Shown: piece by piece, positions 1 to 13,035 of the stretch
How the letters are laid out: each line of letters begins with the position of its first letter
How positions within the stretch are numbered: the stretch's first letter is position 1
DNA from: Monarcha castaneiventris obscurior
Taxonomy: Eukaryota; Chordata; Aves; Passeriformes; Monarchidae
Assembly: GCA_026261815.1 (NCBI GenBank)
Contig: JAMPIT010000700.1
Location: 124,001 to 188,000, forward strand
Direction: 5' to 3'
DNA length: 64,000 nt
Program-made: the position numbers and the translations under genes
The notes under the pieces: model-generated
The model's input: the letters and a program-made list of their open reading frames with translations, nothing else
Database searches by the model: none
Told to the model about the DNA's origin: nothing

Positions 1-860
1 GGTGTGGGGGCTGTGCCAGACCTGGTGGGCTCCTGGATTTGGGAGCTGTGCCAGGCCTGGTGGGACCATGGAATGGAGGGCTGTGCCAGGCCTGTGGGTT
101 CTTGGAGCTGGGAGATGTGCCAGGACTGGGGACTTTTGGAACTGGGAGCTGTGCCAATCCCAGCGGGCTGTTGGTGTGGGGGCTGTGCCAGGTCTGATGG
201 ACTCTTGGATTTGGGACTTGTGCCAATCCCGGTGGAATCTTGGTGTGGAGGCTGTGCCAATCCTGGTGGGCTCCTGGATTTGGGAACTGTGCCAGGCCTG
301 GTGACTTTTGGAACTGGGAGCTGTGCCAATCCTGGTGAGACCATGGAATGGGAGGCTGTGCCAAGCCTGTGTGTTCTTGGAGTAGGGAGCTGTGCCAATC
401 CCAGCGGGCTGTTGGAAATTGGAGCTGTGCCAGTCCTGGTGTGCTGCTGGTGTGGGGGCTGTGCCAATCCCGGGGAATCTCGGAACTGGGAGCTGTGCCA
501 ATCCTGGTGGGCTCCTGGATTTGGGAACTGTGCCAGGCCTGGTGACTTTTGGAACTGGGAGTCCTGGTGCGCTGCTGGTGTAGGAGCTGTGCCAGTCCTG
601 GTGGGACCATGGAATGGGGGGCTGTGCCAGGTCTGATGGGCTCTTGGATTTGGGAGTTGTGCCAGTCCTGGTGGAATCTTGGTGTGGGGGCTGTGCCAAT
701 CCTGGTGGACTCCTGGATGTGGGAACTGTGCCAGTCCCAGCAGGCTCTTGGAAATGGGAACTGTGCCAGTCCTGGTGTGCTGCTGGTGTGGAGGCTGTGC
801 CAGTCCCAGTGGGATCTTGGAAGTGGAGCTATGCTGGTCCTGGTGGGCTCTAAGGACTCG
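1..860. repeat. Minisatellite, about 33-37 bp unit, cut by the left edge
   Basis: Around 23 units built on ctgtgccaatcctggtgg and ctcctggatttggga. Variable unit length; no gene. Confidence 0.92.
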
Positions 861-1584
861 GATCTGTGCCAGCCCTGTGCCAGGAGCACCATGCACTGCC
901 CTGGCACCGGGAGGGCTCCGTGTGATCCACGCCAGGGCTGTGCCCACCCAGAGCAGCCGCCCGGCCCTGGGCAGGAAAGGCTGGAGCAGCCTGACCCAGC
1001 TCCGGCCCCTGCTCTGCCCCCGCTCCCGGATCCTCCATTTCCCTCCTGCTTCCCACGGAGCTGTGCCGTGCCCGCGGTGCCCTGGCATGCCCGAGGGCTG
1101 GAGGTAGCCCACCCTCAAGCTCTGGGTGCTGCCAGCTCCAGATGGAACCCCTGGATCTGCCAGGATTCTCCCGGCATTCCCGTGGCGGGCAGCAGTGGGG
1201 TCCAGGAGGAGCAAGGCCCGTCCCAATCCCTTTCCTTGGATACCTGCGCCCTTTTCCAGGGCATCCAGGAGCCTCTGGAGCCTCACCCCATGCCAGGGTT
1301 GCCAGCCCACGTTGTCCCAGCTCTCCCAGCCCCACGGAAGCTTCCGGAACCCTCTGGCTCTGGGCCGTGTGTGGGCAGCGTCTGGGGCACGGCCCCGTTC
1401 CTGTTCCTCTTTCCAGGCCCAGGGTGGGATGAGCTGGAAAAGGGAACATTCCTGGGAAGCTAAAATGAATGGGAAATCAGGGAAATCAGGGAAATCAGGG
1501 AAAGGGTGCAAAGGGATGGAAAACCCCATGGGATTCTCCAGGGAGGGAGGGATGGCTGTGCCATAGCCTGGGGATTGGCTTCCT
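861..1584. other. Unique GC-rich spacer, no gene recognised
   Basis: Non-repetitive apart from a short gggaaatca repeat near 1468-1505. Open frames here show no recognisable domain. Confidence 0.5.
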
Positions 1585-3700
1585 GCTGGGAATGAGGACC
1601 TTCCTGGGGACCAGGATCCTTCTGGGAATGAGCATTCTCCTGGGAATGAGCATCTTCCTGGGGACCAGAATCCACTTGGGGACCAGAATCCTCCTGGGGA
1701 CCAGAATCCTCCTGGGAATGAGGAACCTTCCTGGGGACCAGAATTCTCCTGGGAATAAACATCCTGGGAATGAGCATCTTCCTGGGGACCAGGATCCTTC
1801 TGGGACCAGCATCCAGCATCCACCTGGGAGTGAGCATCCTCCTGGGGACCAACATCATCCTGGGGACCAGAACCCTTCTGGGAATGAGAACCTTCCTGGA
1901 GATTGGCATCCTCCTGGGAATGAGAACCTTCCTGAGGACCAGGATCCTTCTGGGAATGAGCATCTTTCTGGAAATGAGCATGTTTCTGGGGATCAGAATC
2001 CTCCTGGGAATCAGCTTCCTCCTGGGAATGAGAAACTTCCTGGGGACCAGAATCCTCCTGGGGACCAGAATCCTTCTGGGAATGAGCATCTTCCTGGGGA
2101 CCAGCATTCTCCTGGCACCAGGATCCTCCTGGGAATGAGGACCTTCCTGGGGACCAGGACCCACTTGGGGACCAGAATCTTTCTGGGACCAACATCCAGC
2201 ATCCACCTGGGAGTGAGCATCCTCCTGGGGACCAACATCATCCTGGGGACCAGAACCCTTCTGGGAATGAGAACCTTCCTGGAGATTGGCATCCTCCTGG
2301 GAATGAGAACCCTCCTGAGGACCAGGATCCTTCTGGGAATGAGCATCTTTCTGGAAATGAGCATTTTCCTGGGGATCAAAATCCTCCTGGGAATCAGCTT
2401 CCTCCTGGAAATGAGCATCTTCCTGGGGATCAGAACCCTTCTGGGAATGAGCATCTTCCTGGGAATGAGAAACTTCCTGGGGACCAGAATCCACTTGGGG
2501 GTCAGAATCCTCCTAGGGACCAGAATCCTCCTGGGAATGAGGAACCTTCCTGGGGACCAGGATCCTTCTGGGAATGAAGAACCTTCCTGGGGACCAGAAT
2601 TCTCCTGGGAATAAACATCCTCCTGGGAAAGAGAAGCTGCCTGGGGACTCACATCTTCCTGGAGAGCAGGATCCACTTGGGGATGAGCATCCTCCTGGAA
2701 CCCACATCCTCCTGGGAATGAGAACCTTCCTGGGGACCAGGATCCTCCTGGGAATGAGCATTCTCCTGGGAATGAGCATTCTCCTGGGAATGAGCATATT
2801 CCTGGGAATGAGCATCTTCCTGGGGACCAGGATCCTTCTGGGAATGAGGACCTTCCTGGGGACCAGGATCCTTCTGGGAATGAGGACCTTCCTGGGGACC
2901 AGGACCCACTTGGGGACCAGAATCCTTCTGGAACCAACATCCAGCATCCACCTGGGAGTGAGCATCCTCCTGGGGACCAACATCATCCTGGGGACCAGAA
3001 CCTTTCCGGGAATGAGAACCTTCCTGGAGATTGGCATCCTCCTGGGAATGAGAACCTTCCTGGGGATCAAAATCCTCCTGGGAATCAGCTTCCTCCTAGA
3101 AATGAGCATCTTCCTGGGAATGAGAAACTTCCTGGGGATCAGGACCCACTTAGGGGTCAGAATCCTCCTGGGGACCAGAATCCTCCTGGGAATGAGGAAC
3201 CTTCCTGGGGACCAGGATCCTTCTGGGAATGAAGAACCTTCCTGGGGACCAGAATTCTCCTGGGAATAAACATCCTCCTGGGAAAGAGAAGCTGCCTGGG
3301 GACTCACATCTTCCTGGAGAGCAGGATCCACTTGGGGATGAGCATCCTCCTGGAACCCACATCCTCCTGGGAATGAGAACTTTCCTGGGGACCAGGACCC
3401 ACGTGGGGACCAGAATCCTTCTGGGAATCAGCATCTTCCTGGGGTCCAGAATCCTCCTGGGAATAAACATCCTCCTGGGAATGAGCACCTTCCTGGGGAT
3501 CAGAATTCTCCTGGGAATGAGCATCTTCCTGGGGACCAGCATTCTCCTGGGACCACGATCCTCCCGGGAATGAGCAACTTCCTGGGAATGAGAACCTCCC
3601 TGGGACCAGCATCTTCTTGGGACCAGCATTTTCCTGGGATCAGCATTTTCCTGGGATCAGCATTTTCCCGGGATCAGCATTTTCCGGGGACGAAGCCCTC
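1585..3700. repeat. 18-bp minisatellite
   Basis: More than 100 alternating 18-bp units of types ctggggaccagaatcctc and ctgggaatgagcatcttc. Because 18 is a multiple of three, several frames stay open for hundreds of codons on both strands (for example LGTRILLGMSIF); these are not genes. Segments around 1770-2110, 2140-2500 and 2690-3130 are higher-order duplicates sharing accagcatccagcatcc. Confidence 0.95.
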
Positions 3701-4486
3701 CCCTGACCCCATGGGATCCCCGCCGTGGCTCGGGGCACCCCCGCGTGTCCCGCTCTCATTCCCAGGCCGGGCGGAGCGGAGTCCAGCGGGATCTGTGGGA
3801 CGCGGCTCATTCCATGCCCGGGAGGAATGCGGGATGGGCGGCGCGCCGGAGAGATAACCGGGAATTCGGGTGTGGGCTGCGAGCAGGGAGAGGAAAACAC
3901 AGATGGGAAGAGTGGGAATAAATCACCCGTCCTGTCGGGGGTGCGGCCTGTGCCAGGGACCCCAAACCCAGGGAAAAATTCCACATTCGCAGGCAAATTC
4001 CTCCTTTTCGCTCCCCAGCTGTGGGATGGGGCCGATCTCCCTCCAGCCCCTCCCGCATTCCCCCCCCCCTTTCCCTTTCTCTTTCCCTTTCCTGGCCTGA
4101 AAAGTTGAAGGAAAAGGACAAATCAAATAAATTCCGGCTCGGCGGGGACACCGCGGTGACACCGCCACCAACCAGGGCGTCACCGTCCCTGCGCTGGCAC
4201 CTGAATCAACACAAACTGGTTTTCTTTGGCTGGGGCAACTGGGAAGCGCTGTCCCAGCTGGGGGGAGCTACCAAACCGAGGGAAAAAACTTGGGAATTCC
4301 GGCTGCTGGGACAATCCGGGGGTCCCCATTCCCGGGACAGATGTGGGGGACCGCGCACATCTGGATTCCCCGCGGCTGGAAAAGCGCGGGGGTTCCAAAG
4401 GGGGGGGGGGTGGCAGGGATGGAATTTTCCCCTTCCCAGCCCCTCCCCGTCCCCATGGCCTCCCTGAAATCTGGGGCTGTGCAGCG
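3701..4486. other. Unique spacer, no gene recognised
   Basis: CpG-containing unique sequence with two isolated AATAAA hexamers (about 3917 and 4129) and a CT-rich stretch at 4050-4090. No conserved coding frame seen. Confidence 0.45.
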
Positions 4487-4715
4487 TCCTCGGGGTGTTC
4501 TGGGGCGTTTGGGACCCCCAAAATCTGGGGGTTCACACCCCCCCCACCCCCCCCAGCTCCAATTTCCATCCTGGGGCTGTTTGGGATCTTTCAAATCCAT
4601 GAGCTCCCAGCTCCAATTTCCACCCTGGGGCTGTTTGGGACCCTCAAAATCCAGGGATTCACAACCCCCCCAGCTCAAAATTCCACCCTGGGGGTGTTTG
4701 GGACCCTTTAAATCC
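4487..4715. repeat. 62-bp family, short left block
   Basis: About 3.5 units of the same family as 5675-8625, opened by the same junction sequence gaaatctggggctgtgcag found again near 5670. Confidence 0.88.
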
Positions 4716-5674
4716 GACCCCACGGCCGAGGGTCACCCAGGCCTGGGAACGCGGCTCCAGGCAGCGCCAGGGAAATGTTTGCTTTGGCACAAGGGTGGGA
4801 ATGAGGCCCCCGGTGAGGTTGGGCGGTTCCCGGGCTCCCTTCGGTTCCTCCCGCATCCCGCTGGACTCCTCCAGCTCCTCCCGGCTCCTCTGGCTGACCC
4901 AGGTGCCCTCAATCCCCTCCCAGTTACCTCCCAGTTAGCTCCATCTCCGGCTGGGTCTCCCGGTTCTGTTCAATTCCCACCCCCACCCAGTACTCCCAGT
5001 TCCCCTCGGTCCTCGGTTTCTGCTCTCCCCGGCTCCCCCCCAGCTGCCCCCAGTCCCTCCCAGTCCCTCCCAGTCCCTCCCAGTTCCCCCTGTCTCCTCC
5101 TGCCCTCCCCGGCTCCCCTCGATCCCACTCCAGTACTCCCAGTTACTCCCGGTTCCCCCAGTCCCTCTCAGCTCTCCCCAGCTCCCTTCGATTTCCCCCA
5201 AATTTTCCCAGTTTCCCCTGGCCCTGCTGCCTCCTCCTGCTCTTCCCGGCTCCCCCACTTCCCCCTGGCTTCTCCCAGATCCCCCCAATTCCCTCCCAGT
5301 CCTCCCAGTTCCCCCCCGGTTCCCCCCCAATTCCCCTCAGCTCCCCCTGGATCCCCCAACTCCCCCCAGTCCTCCCAGTCCCCCCAGTCCTCCCAGTCCC
5401 AGTTTGGGCTCCGCAGATCCAGAGTGGGATCCTGTGGAAGGGGATGGGAACCCTCGGTGTGACCCCTCCCCATCCCAGGGGTGTCCCAGCCCCCCCCAAA
5501 TTTGGGGTGGGGGGCGATTCTCGGCCCGACAGTGCGGGAAGAGAGGAGGGAACATGGAGAGGGGGAGCCCTCGGCCAGGGGGGTTTTAGGGGTCTCTGGG
5601 ATGGGATGGGATGGGACTGAGTGGGATGGGATGGGATTGGATGAAACTGGGATGGGGGAAGGAGCTCCCTGAAA
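4716..5674. repeat. Pyrimidine-rich low-complexity tract between two blocks of the 62-bp family
   Basis: Most of 4840-5400 is a loose array of ctcccagttccccc-type motifs; the rest is unique, ending in gggatgggatggga-type repeats at 5598-5660. No gene. Confidence 0.65.
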
Positions 5675-8625
5675 TCTGGGGCTGTGCAGTGTCCTCGGGG
5701 TGTTCTGGGGGTGTTTGGGACCCCCAAAATCTGGGGGTTCACACCCCCGAGCTCCAATTTCCACCCTGGGAGTGCTTGGGACCCTCAAAATCCAGGGATT
5801 CACAACCTCCCAGTTCCAATTTCCACTCCGGGGAGTGTTTGGGATCCTCAAAATCCAGGGATTCACAACCCCCGAGCTCCAATTTCCACCCTGGGGATGT
5901 TTGGGATCCTCAAAATCCAGGAGTTCACAACCCCCTAGCTCCAATTTCCACCCTGGGGGTGTTTGGGATCTTTCAAATCCATGAGCTTCCACCTCCAATT
6001 CCCATCCTGGGTGTGTTTGGGACCCTCAAAATCCAGGGATTCACAACCCCCGAGCTCCAATTTCCACCCTGGGGATGTTTGGGATCCTCAAAATCCAGGA
6101 GTTCACAACCCCTGAGCTCCAATTTCCACCCTGGGGGTGTTTGGGATCTTTCAAATCCATGAGCTTCCAGCTCCAATTCCCATCCTGGGTGTGTTTGGGA
6201 CCCTCAAAATCCAGGGATTCACAACCCCCCAGCTCCAATTTCCACTCTGGGGGTGCTTGGGACCCTTTAAATCCAGGGATTCACAACCCCCCCAGCTCCG
6301 ATTTCCACCCTGGGGTTGTTTGGGATCTTTGAAATCCAGGGATTCGTGAGCCCTCAGCTCCAAATTCCACCGTGGGGGAAATCCAGGGATTCATGAGCCC
6401 TCAGCTCCAAATTCCACCCTGGGGATGTTTGGGACCCTCAAAATCCAGGAGTTCACAACCCCTGAGCTCCAATTTCCACTCTGGGGGTGTTTGGGATCTT
6501 TCAAATCCATGAGCTTCCAGCTCCAATTCCCATCCTGGGTGTGTTTGGGACCCTCAAAATCCAGGGATTCACAACTCCCCAGCTCCAATTTCCACTCTGG
6601 GAGTGCTTGGGACCCTCAAAATCCAGGGATTCACAACCTCCCAGTTCCAATTTCCACTCCGGGGAGTGCTTGGGACCCTCAAAATCCAGGGATTCACAAC
6701 CCCCCAGCTCCAATTTCCACACTGGGGGTGCTTGGGACCCTGTAAATCCAGGGATTCACAAACCTCCCAGTCTCCAATTACTCCGGGGAGTGCTTGGGAT
6801 CCTCAAAATCCAGGATTCACACACCCCCCAACTCCAATTTTCCACCCTGGGGTGCTTGGGACCTTTAAATCCAGGGATTCACAACCCCCCCAGTCCGATT
6901 CCACCCTGGGGTTGTTGGGATCTTGAAATCCAGGGATTCGTGAGCCTCAGCTCCAATCCACGTGGGGGAAAATCCAGGGATCATGAGCCATCAGCTCCAA
7001 ATTCCACCCTGGGGATGTTGGGATCCTCAAAATCCAAGGAGTCACAACCCCTGAGCTCCAATTTCCACTCTGGGGGTGTTGGGATCTTTCAAATCCATGA
7101 GCCAGCTCCAATTCCCATCTGGGAGTGCTTGGGACCCTCAAAATCCAGGGATTCACAACCCCCCAGCTCCAATTTCCACTCTGGGAGTGCTTGGGACCCT
7201 CAAAATCCAGGGATTCACAACCTCCCAGTTCCAATTTCCACTCCGGGGAGTGCTTGGGACCCTCAAAATCCAGGGATTCACAACCCCCCAGCTCCAATTT
7301 CCACTCTGGGAGTGCTTGGGACCCTCAAAATCCAGGGATTCACAACCTCCCAGTTCCAATTTCCACTCCGGGGAGTGCTTGGGATCCTCAAAATCCAGGG
7401 ATTCACAACCTCCCAGTTCCAATTTCCACCCTGGGGGTGCTTGGGACCCTTTAAATCCAGGGATTCACAACCTCCCAGTTCCAATTTCCACTCCGGGGAG
7501 TGCTTGGGATCCTCAAAATCCAGGGATTCACAACCCCCCAGCTCCAATTTCCACCCTGGGGGTGCTTGGGACCCTTTAAATCCAGGGATTCACAACCCCC
7601 CCAGCTCCGATTTCCACCCTGGGGTTGTTTGGGATCTTTGAAATCCAGGGATTCGTGAGCCCTCAGCTCCAAATTCCACCGTGGGGGAAATCCAGGGATT
7701 CATGAGCCCTCAGCTCCAAATTCCACCCTGGGGATGTTTGGGACCCTCAAAATCCAGGAGTTCACAACCCCCCAGCTCCAATTTCCACTCTGGGGGTGTT
7801 TGGGATCTTTCAAATCCATGAGCTTCCAGCTCCAATTCCCATCCTGGGTGTGTTTGGGACCCTCAAAATCCAGGGATTCACAACCCCCCAGCTCCAATTT
7901 CCACCCTGGGAGTGCTTGGGACCCTCAAAATCCAGGGATTCACAACTCCCCAGCTCCAATTTCCACTCTGGGAGTGCTTGGGACCCTCAAAATCCAGGGA
8001 TTCACAACCTCCCAGTTCCAATTTCCACTCCGGGGAGTGCTTGGGATCCTCAAAATCCAGGGATTCACAACCTCCCAGTTCCAATTTCCACCCTGGGGGT
8101 GCTTGGGACCCTTTAAATCCAGGGATTCACAACCTCCCAGTTCCAATTTCCACTCCGGGGAGTGCTTGGGATCCTCAAAATCCAGGGATTCACAACCCCC
8201 CAGCTCCAATTTCCACCCTGGGGGTGCTTGGGACCCTTTAAATCCAGGGATTCACAACCCCCCCAGCTCCGATTTCCACCCTGGGGTTGTTTGGGATCTT
8301 TGAAATCCAGGGATTCGTGAGCCCTCAGCTCCAAATTCCACCGTGGGGGAAATCCAGGGATTCATGAGCCCTCAGCTCCAAATTCCACCCTGGGGATGTT
8401 TGGGACCCTCAAAATCCAGGAGTTCACAACCCCCCAGCTCCAATTTCCACTCTGGGGGTGTTTGGGATCTTTCAAATCCATGAGCTTCCAGCTCCAATTC
8501 CCATCCTGGGTGTGTTTGGGACCTTCAAAATCCAGGGATTCACAACCCCCCCGGCTCCAATTTCCACTCTGGGGGTGTTTGGGATCTTTCAAATCCAGGA
8601 ATTCACCAGCCCCCAGTCCCAATTA
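5675..8625. repeat. 62-bp minisatellite with a higher-order unit of about 660 bp
   Basis: Unit landmarks: cctcaaaatccagggattca, caaccccccagctccaattt, ccaccctgggggtgcttggg. Larger blocks recur, for example near 7734 and 8396 (662 bp apart) and again at about 6425. Copies at 6760-7110 are peppered with one-base losses. Confidence 0.95.
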
Positions 8626-9129
8626 CCACCCCAATTCCTGAGCTCATTCCAGCAGCAATTTTAGGCTGAAATTGAATAAACTCCAAAGAAACATTTTTGG
8701 GTCGGATTCCGCTCATCCCGGAGATTTGTCCATTCCCGTGTGTGCGAGCTTCCGAGTGGAAAATCAATTCCTAATGCACAAACCTGACTTTTACATTTCG
8801 GGAACGGCGGGATGGAGCGGCCTCAAGTCACTGATCCCAAACGCCTCATTAGCTCCGGAGCGAGCCGGGCTCCCGGAGGAGGGACGGGATGTGAATTATT
8901 CCTGCGACACCGGGAGCGATAACGGTCCGAGGTAATGGGATCTGACACGGCCCCGCTCCTGCCGCGCTAATTCCCGATTCCCGAAATCCGCCGCAGTGCC
9001 GAGGCCAGGCAGGGACACCCTGGGGACTGCAGGGGACGCGTGGCATCGCTCCAAATCCAAAATCCTGGGGTTTGCTTTTCCCAAACAGCATCTGCATGGT
9101 CGTTGTCCATGAGGGGATTCCAAATCCAG
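8626..9129. other. Unique, relatively AT-rich island
   Basis: No tandem structure. Contains AATAAA at 8675-8680, ctaatgcacaaacctgac, gtgaattattcc and gaggtaatggg. An 87-codon open frame at 8672-8935 has no recognisable domain. Could be a conserved non-coding element. Confidence 0.45.
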
Positions 9130-12100
9130 TCGTGACAGCCCCATCCTGGCTTGGGATGATGTTCCAACTTCCCAGACCTGGAGCCACAAAATTCCCACCT
9201 CCCTCAGGGTGATGCTCCATCCTTCCACACCTGGAGCCACAAAATTCCCATCCTGGCAAGGGGAGATGCTCCAGTGTCCCAAAACTGGAACCAGGACAAC
9301 TCCACCCTGGCTCGGGATGATGTTCCAACCTCCCAGACCTGGAGCCATGACATTCCCACCTCCCTCAGGATGATGTTTCAACCTCCCACCCCTGGAACCA
9401 CGACATTCCCACCTCCCTCTGGACGATGCTGCATCCTCCAGCTCCTGGAGCCACGATGTCTCTGTACTTCCTTGGGATGATGTTCCAACTTCCCAACCCT
9501 GGAGCCATGACATTCCCACCTCCCTCAGGGTGATGCTCTATCCTTCCACACCTGGAGCCACAAAATTCCCATCCTGGCAAGGGGAGATGCTCCAGTGTCC
9601 CAAACCTGGAACCAGGACAGCTCCATGCTGGCTTGGGATGATGTTCCATTGTCCCAGACCTGGATCCAGGAGAACCCCATCCTCCCTCAGGATGATGCTC
9701 CATCTTCCCAACCCTGGAGCCACGACATTCCCACCTCCCTCTGGATGATGCTCCATCTTCCCAACCCTGGAGCTGCAACATTCCCGCCTCCCTCAGGATG
9801 ATGCTGCATCCTCCAGCTCCTGGAGCCACAATGTCTCTGTACTTCCTTGGGATGATGTTCCAACTTCCCAGACCTGGAGCCAGGACATTTCCAACCTCCC
9901 CTGGGATGATGCTTCATCGTCCTGCCCCTGGAAACACGACATTCCAACCTCCCTCAGGATGATGCTCCATCCTCCCAACTCTGGAGCCATGACATTCCCG
10001 CCTCCCTCAGGGTGATGCTCCATCCTTCCACACCTGGAGCCGCAAAATTCCCATCCTGGCAAGGGGAGATGCTCCAGTGTCCCAAACCTGGAACCAGGAC
10101 AGCTCCATCCTGGCTCGGGATGATGTTCCAACCTCCCAGACCTGGAGCCACAACAACATTCCCATCCTTTCTTAGGAAGATTCTTCATCCTCCCACACTC
10201 AGAGACAACGTCCCCATGCTGGCTTGGGATGATGTTCCATTGTCCCAGACCTGGATCCAGGAGAACCCCATCCTCCCTCAGGATGATGCTCCATCTTCCC
10301 AACCCTGGAGCCACGACATTCCCACCTCCCTCTGGATGATGCTCCATTCTCCCAACCCTGGAGCCACGACATTCCCACCTCCCTCTGGACGATGCTGCAT
10401 CCTCCAGCTCCTGGAGCCACAATGTCTCTGTACTTCCTTGGGATGATGTTCCAACTTCCCAGACCCAGAGCCACGACATTCCCACCTCCCTTTGGATGAT
10501 GCTCCATCTTCCCAACCCTGGAGCTGCAACATTCCCGCCTCCCTCAGGATTATGCTGCATCCTCCAGCACCTGGAACCACAATGTCTCTGTACTTCCTTG
10601 GGATGATGTTCCAACTTCCCAGACCTGGAGCCAGGACATTTCCAACCTCCCCTGGGATGATGCTTCATCGTCCTGCCCCTGGAAACACGACATTCCAACC
10701 TCCCTCAGGATGATGCTCCATCCTCCCAACTCTGGAGCCATGACATTCCCGCCTCCCTCAGGGTGATGCTCCATCCTTCCACACCTGGAGCCGCAAAATT
10801 CCCATCCTGGCAAGGGGAGATGCTCCAGTGTCCCAAACCTGGAACCAGGACAGCTCCATCCTGGCTCGGGATGATGTTCCAACCTCCCAGACCTGGAGCC
10901 ACAACAACATTCCCATCCTTTCTTAGGAAGATTCTTCATCCTCCCACACTCAGAGACAACGTCCCCATGCTGGCTTGGGATGATGTTCCATTGTCCCAGA
11001 CCTGGATCCAGGAGAACCCCATCCTCCCTCAGGATGATGCTCCATCTTCCCAACCCTGGAGCCACGACATTCCCACCTCCCTCTGGATGATGCTCCATTC
11101 TCCCAACCCTGGAGCCACGACATTCCCACCTCCCTCTGGACGATGCTGCATCCTCCAGCTCCTGGAGCCACAATGTCTCTGTACTTCCTTGGGATGATGT
11201 TCCAACTTCCCAGACCCAGAGCCATGACATTCCCACCTCCCTCAGGGTGATGCTCTATCCTTCCACACCTGGAGCCACAAAGTTCCCATCCTGGCAAGGG
11301 GCGATGCTCCAGTGTCCCAAACCTGGAACCAGGACAGCTCCATCCTGGCTCGGGATGATGTTCCAACCTCCCAGACCTGGAGCCACAACAACATTCCCAT
11401 CCTTTCTTAGGAAGATTCTCCATCCTCCCACACGCAGAGACAACGTCCCCATGCTGGCTTGGGATGATGTTCCATTGTCCCAGACCTGGATCCCGGAGAA
11501 CCCCATCCTCCCTCAGGATGATGCTCCATCTTCCCAACCCTGGAGCCACGACATTCCCACCTCCCTCTGGATGATGCTCCATTCTCCCAACCCTGGAGCC
11601 ACGACATTCCCACCTCCCTTTGGATGATGCTCCATCTTCCCAACCCTGGAGCTGCAACATTCCCGCCTCCCTCAGGATTATGCTGCATCCTCCAGCACCT
11701 GGAACCACAATGTCTCTGTACTTCCTTGGGATGATGTTCCAGCTTCCCAGACCTGGAGCCAGGACATTTCCAACCTCCCTTGGGATGATGCTTCATCACC
11801 CTGCCCCTGGAAACACGACATTCCCACCTCCCTCAGGATGATGTTCCAACTTCCCAAACCGTGGAGCCATGACATTCCCACCTCCCTCAGGGTGATGCTC
11901 CATCCTTCCACACCTGGAGCCACAAAGTTCCCATCCTGGCAAGGGGCGATGCTCCAGTGTCCCAAACCTGGAACCAGGACAGCTCCATCCTGGCTCGGGA
12001 TGATGTTCCAACCTCCCAGACCTGGAGCCACAACAACATTCCCATCCTTTCTTAGGAAGATTCTCCATCCTCCCACACGCAGAGACAACGTCCCCATGCT

Positions 12101-13035
12101 GGCTTGGGATGATGTTCCATTGTCCCAGACCTGGATCCAGGAGAGCCCCATCCTCCCTCAGGATAACGCTCCAACCTCCCAGACCTGGAGCCACGACATT
12201 CCCACCTCCCTCTGGATGATGCTCCATCTTCCCAACCCTGGAGCCACGATGTCTCTGTACTTCCTTGGGATGATGTTCCAACTTCCCAGACCTGGAGCCA
12301 GGACATTTCCAACCTCCCTCAGGATGATGCTGCATCCTCCCGCTCCTGGAGCCACAATGTCTCTGTACTTCCTTGGGATGATGCTCCATCTTCCCAGCCC
12401 TGAAGCCACAACATTCCCATCCAGGTCTGGGATGATGTTCCATCTTCCCAGACCTGGAGCCATGACATTTCCAACCTCCCTTGGGATGATGCTTCATCAC
12501 CCTGCCCCTGGAAACACGACATTCCCACCTCCCTCAGGATGATGTTCCAACCTCCCACCCCTGGAACCACGACATTCCCACCTCCCTCAGGATGATGTTC
12601 CATCGTCCCAGACCTGGAGCCACAATGTCCGTGTACTTTCTTGGGATCGTGCTCCATCCTCCCAAATCCAAAGACACAATGTCCCCATTCTGACTTGGGA
12701 TGATATTCCATCGTCCCAGACCTGGATCCAGGACAGACCCATCCTCCCTCAGGATGATGTTCCATCCTTCCACTCCTGGAGCCAAAAAATTCCCATTCTG
12801 GCAAGGGATGATGCTCCAATCTCCCAAACCTGGAGCCACGATGTCCCTGTACTTCCTTGGGATGATGCTCCATCATCCCAGACCCGGAACCACGACATTC
12901 CCATCCAGGTTTGGGATGATCCTCCATCATCCCAGACCCAGTGCCACGACATTCCCAACCTCCCTCAGGATGATGCTCCATCCCTCCATACCTGGAGCCA
13001 CGACATTCCCAACTTCCCACAGGATAATGCTCCAT
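9130..13035. repeat. 53-bp minisatellite with a recent 751-bp tandem duplication
   Basis: About 70 units with ggatgatgttccaacttccc, agacctggagccacgacatt and cccacctccctca. The stretch 9826-10472 appears identical to 10577-11223, 751 bp apart. Confidence 0.95.

Noticed and set aside
3913..4135. Two AATAAA hexamers as gene ends
   Set aside because: No upstream coding exon could be recognised on either strand, so these are treated as chance.
8672..8935. 87-codon frame in the unique island
   Set aside because: No domain, no splice context and weak start context; kept only as a possible conserved non-coding island.
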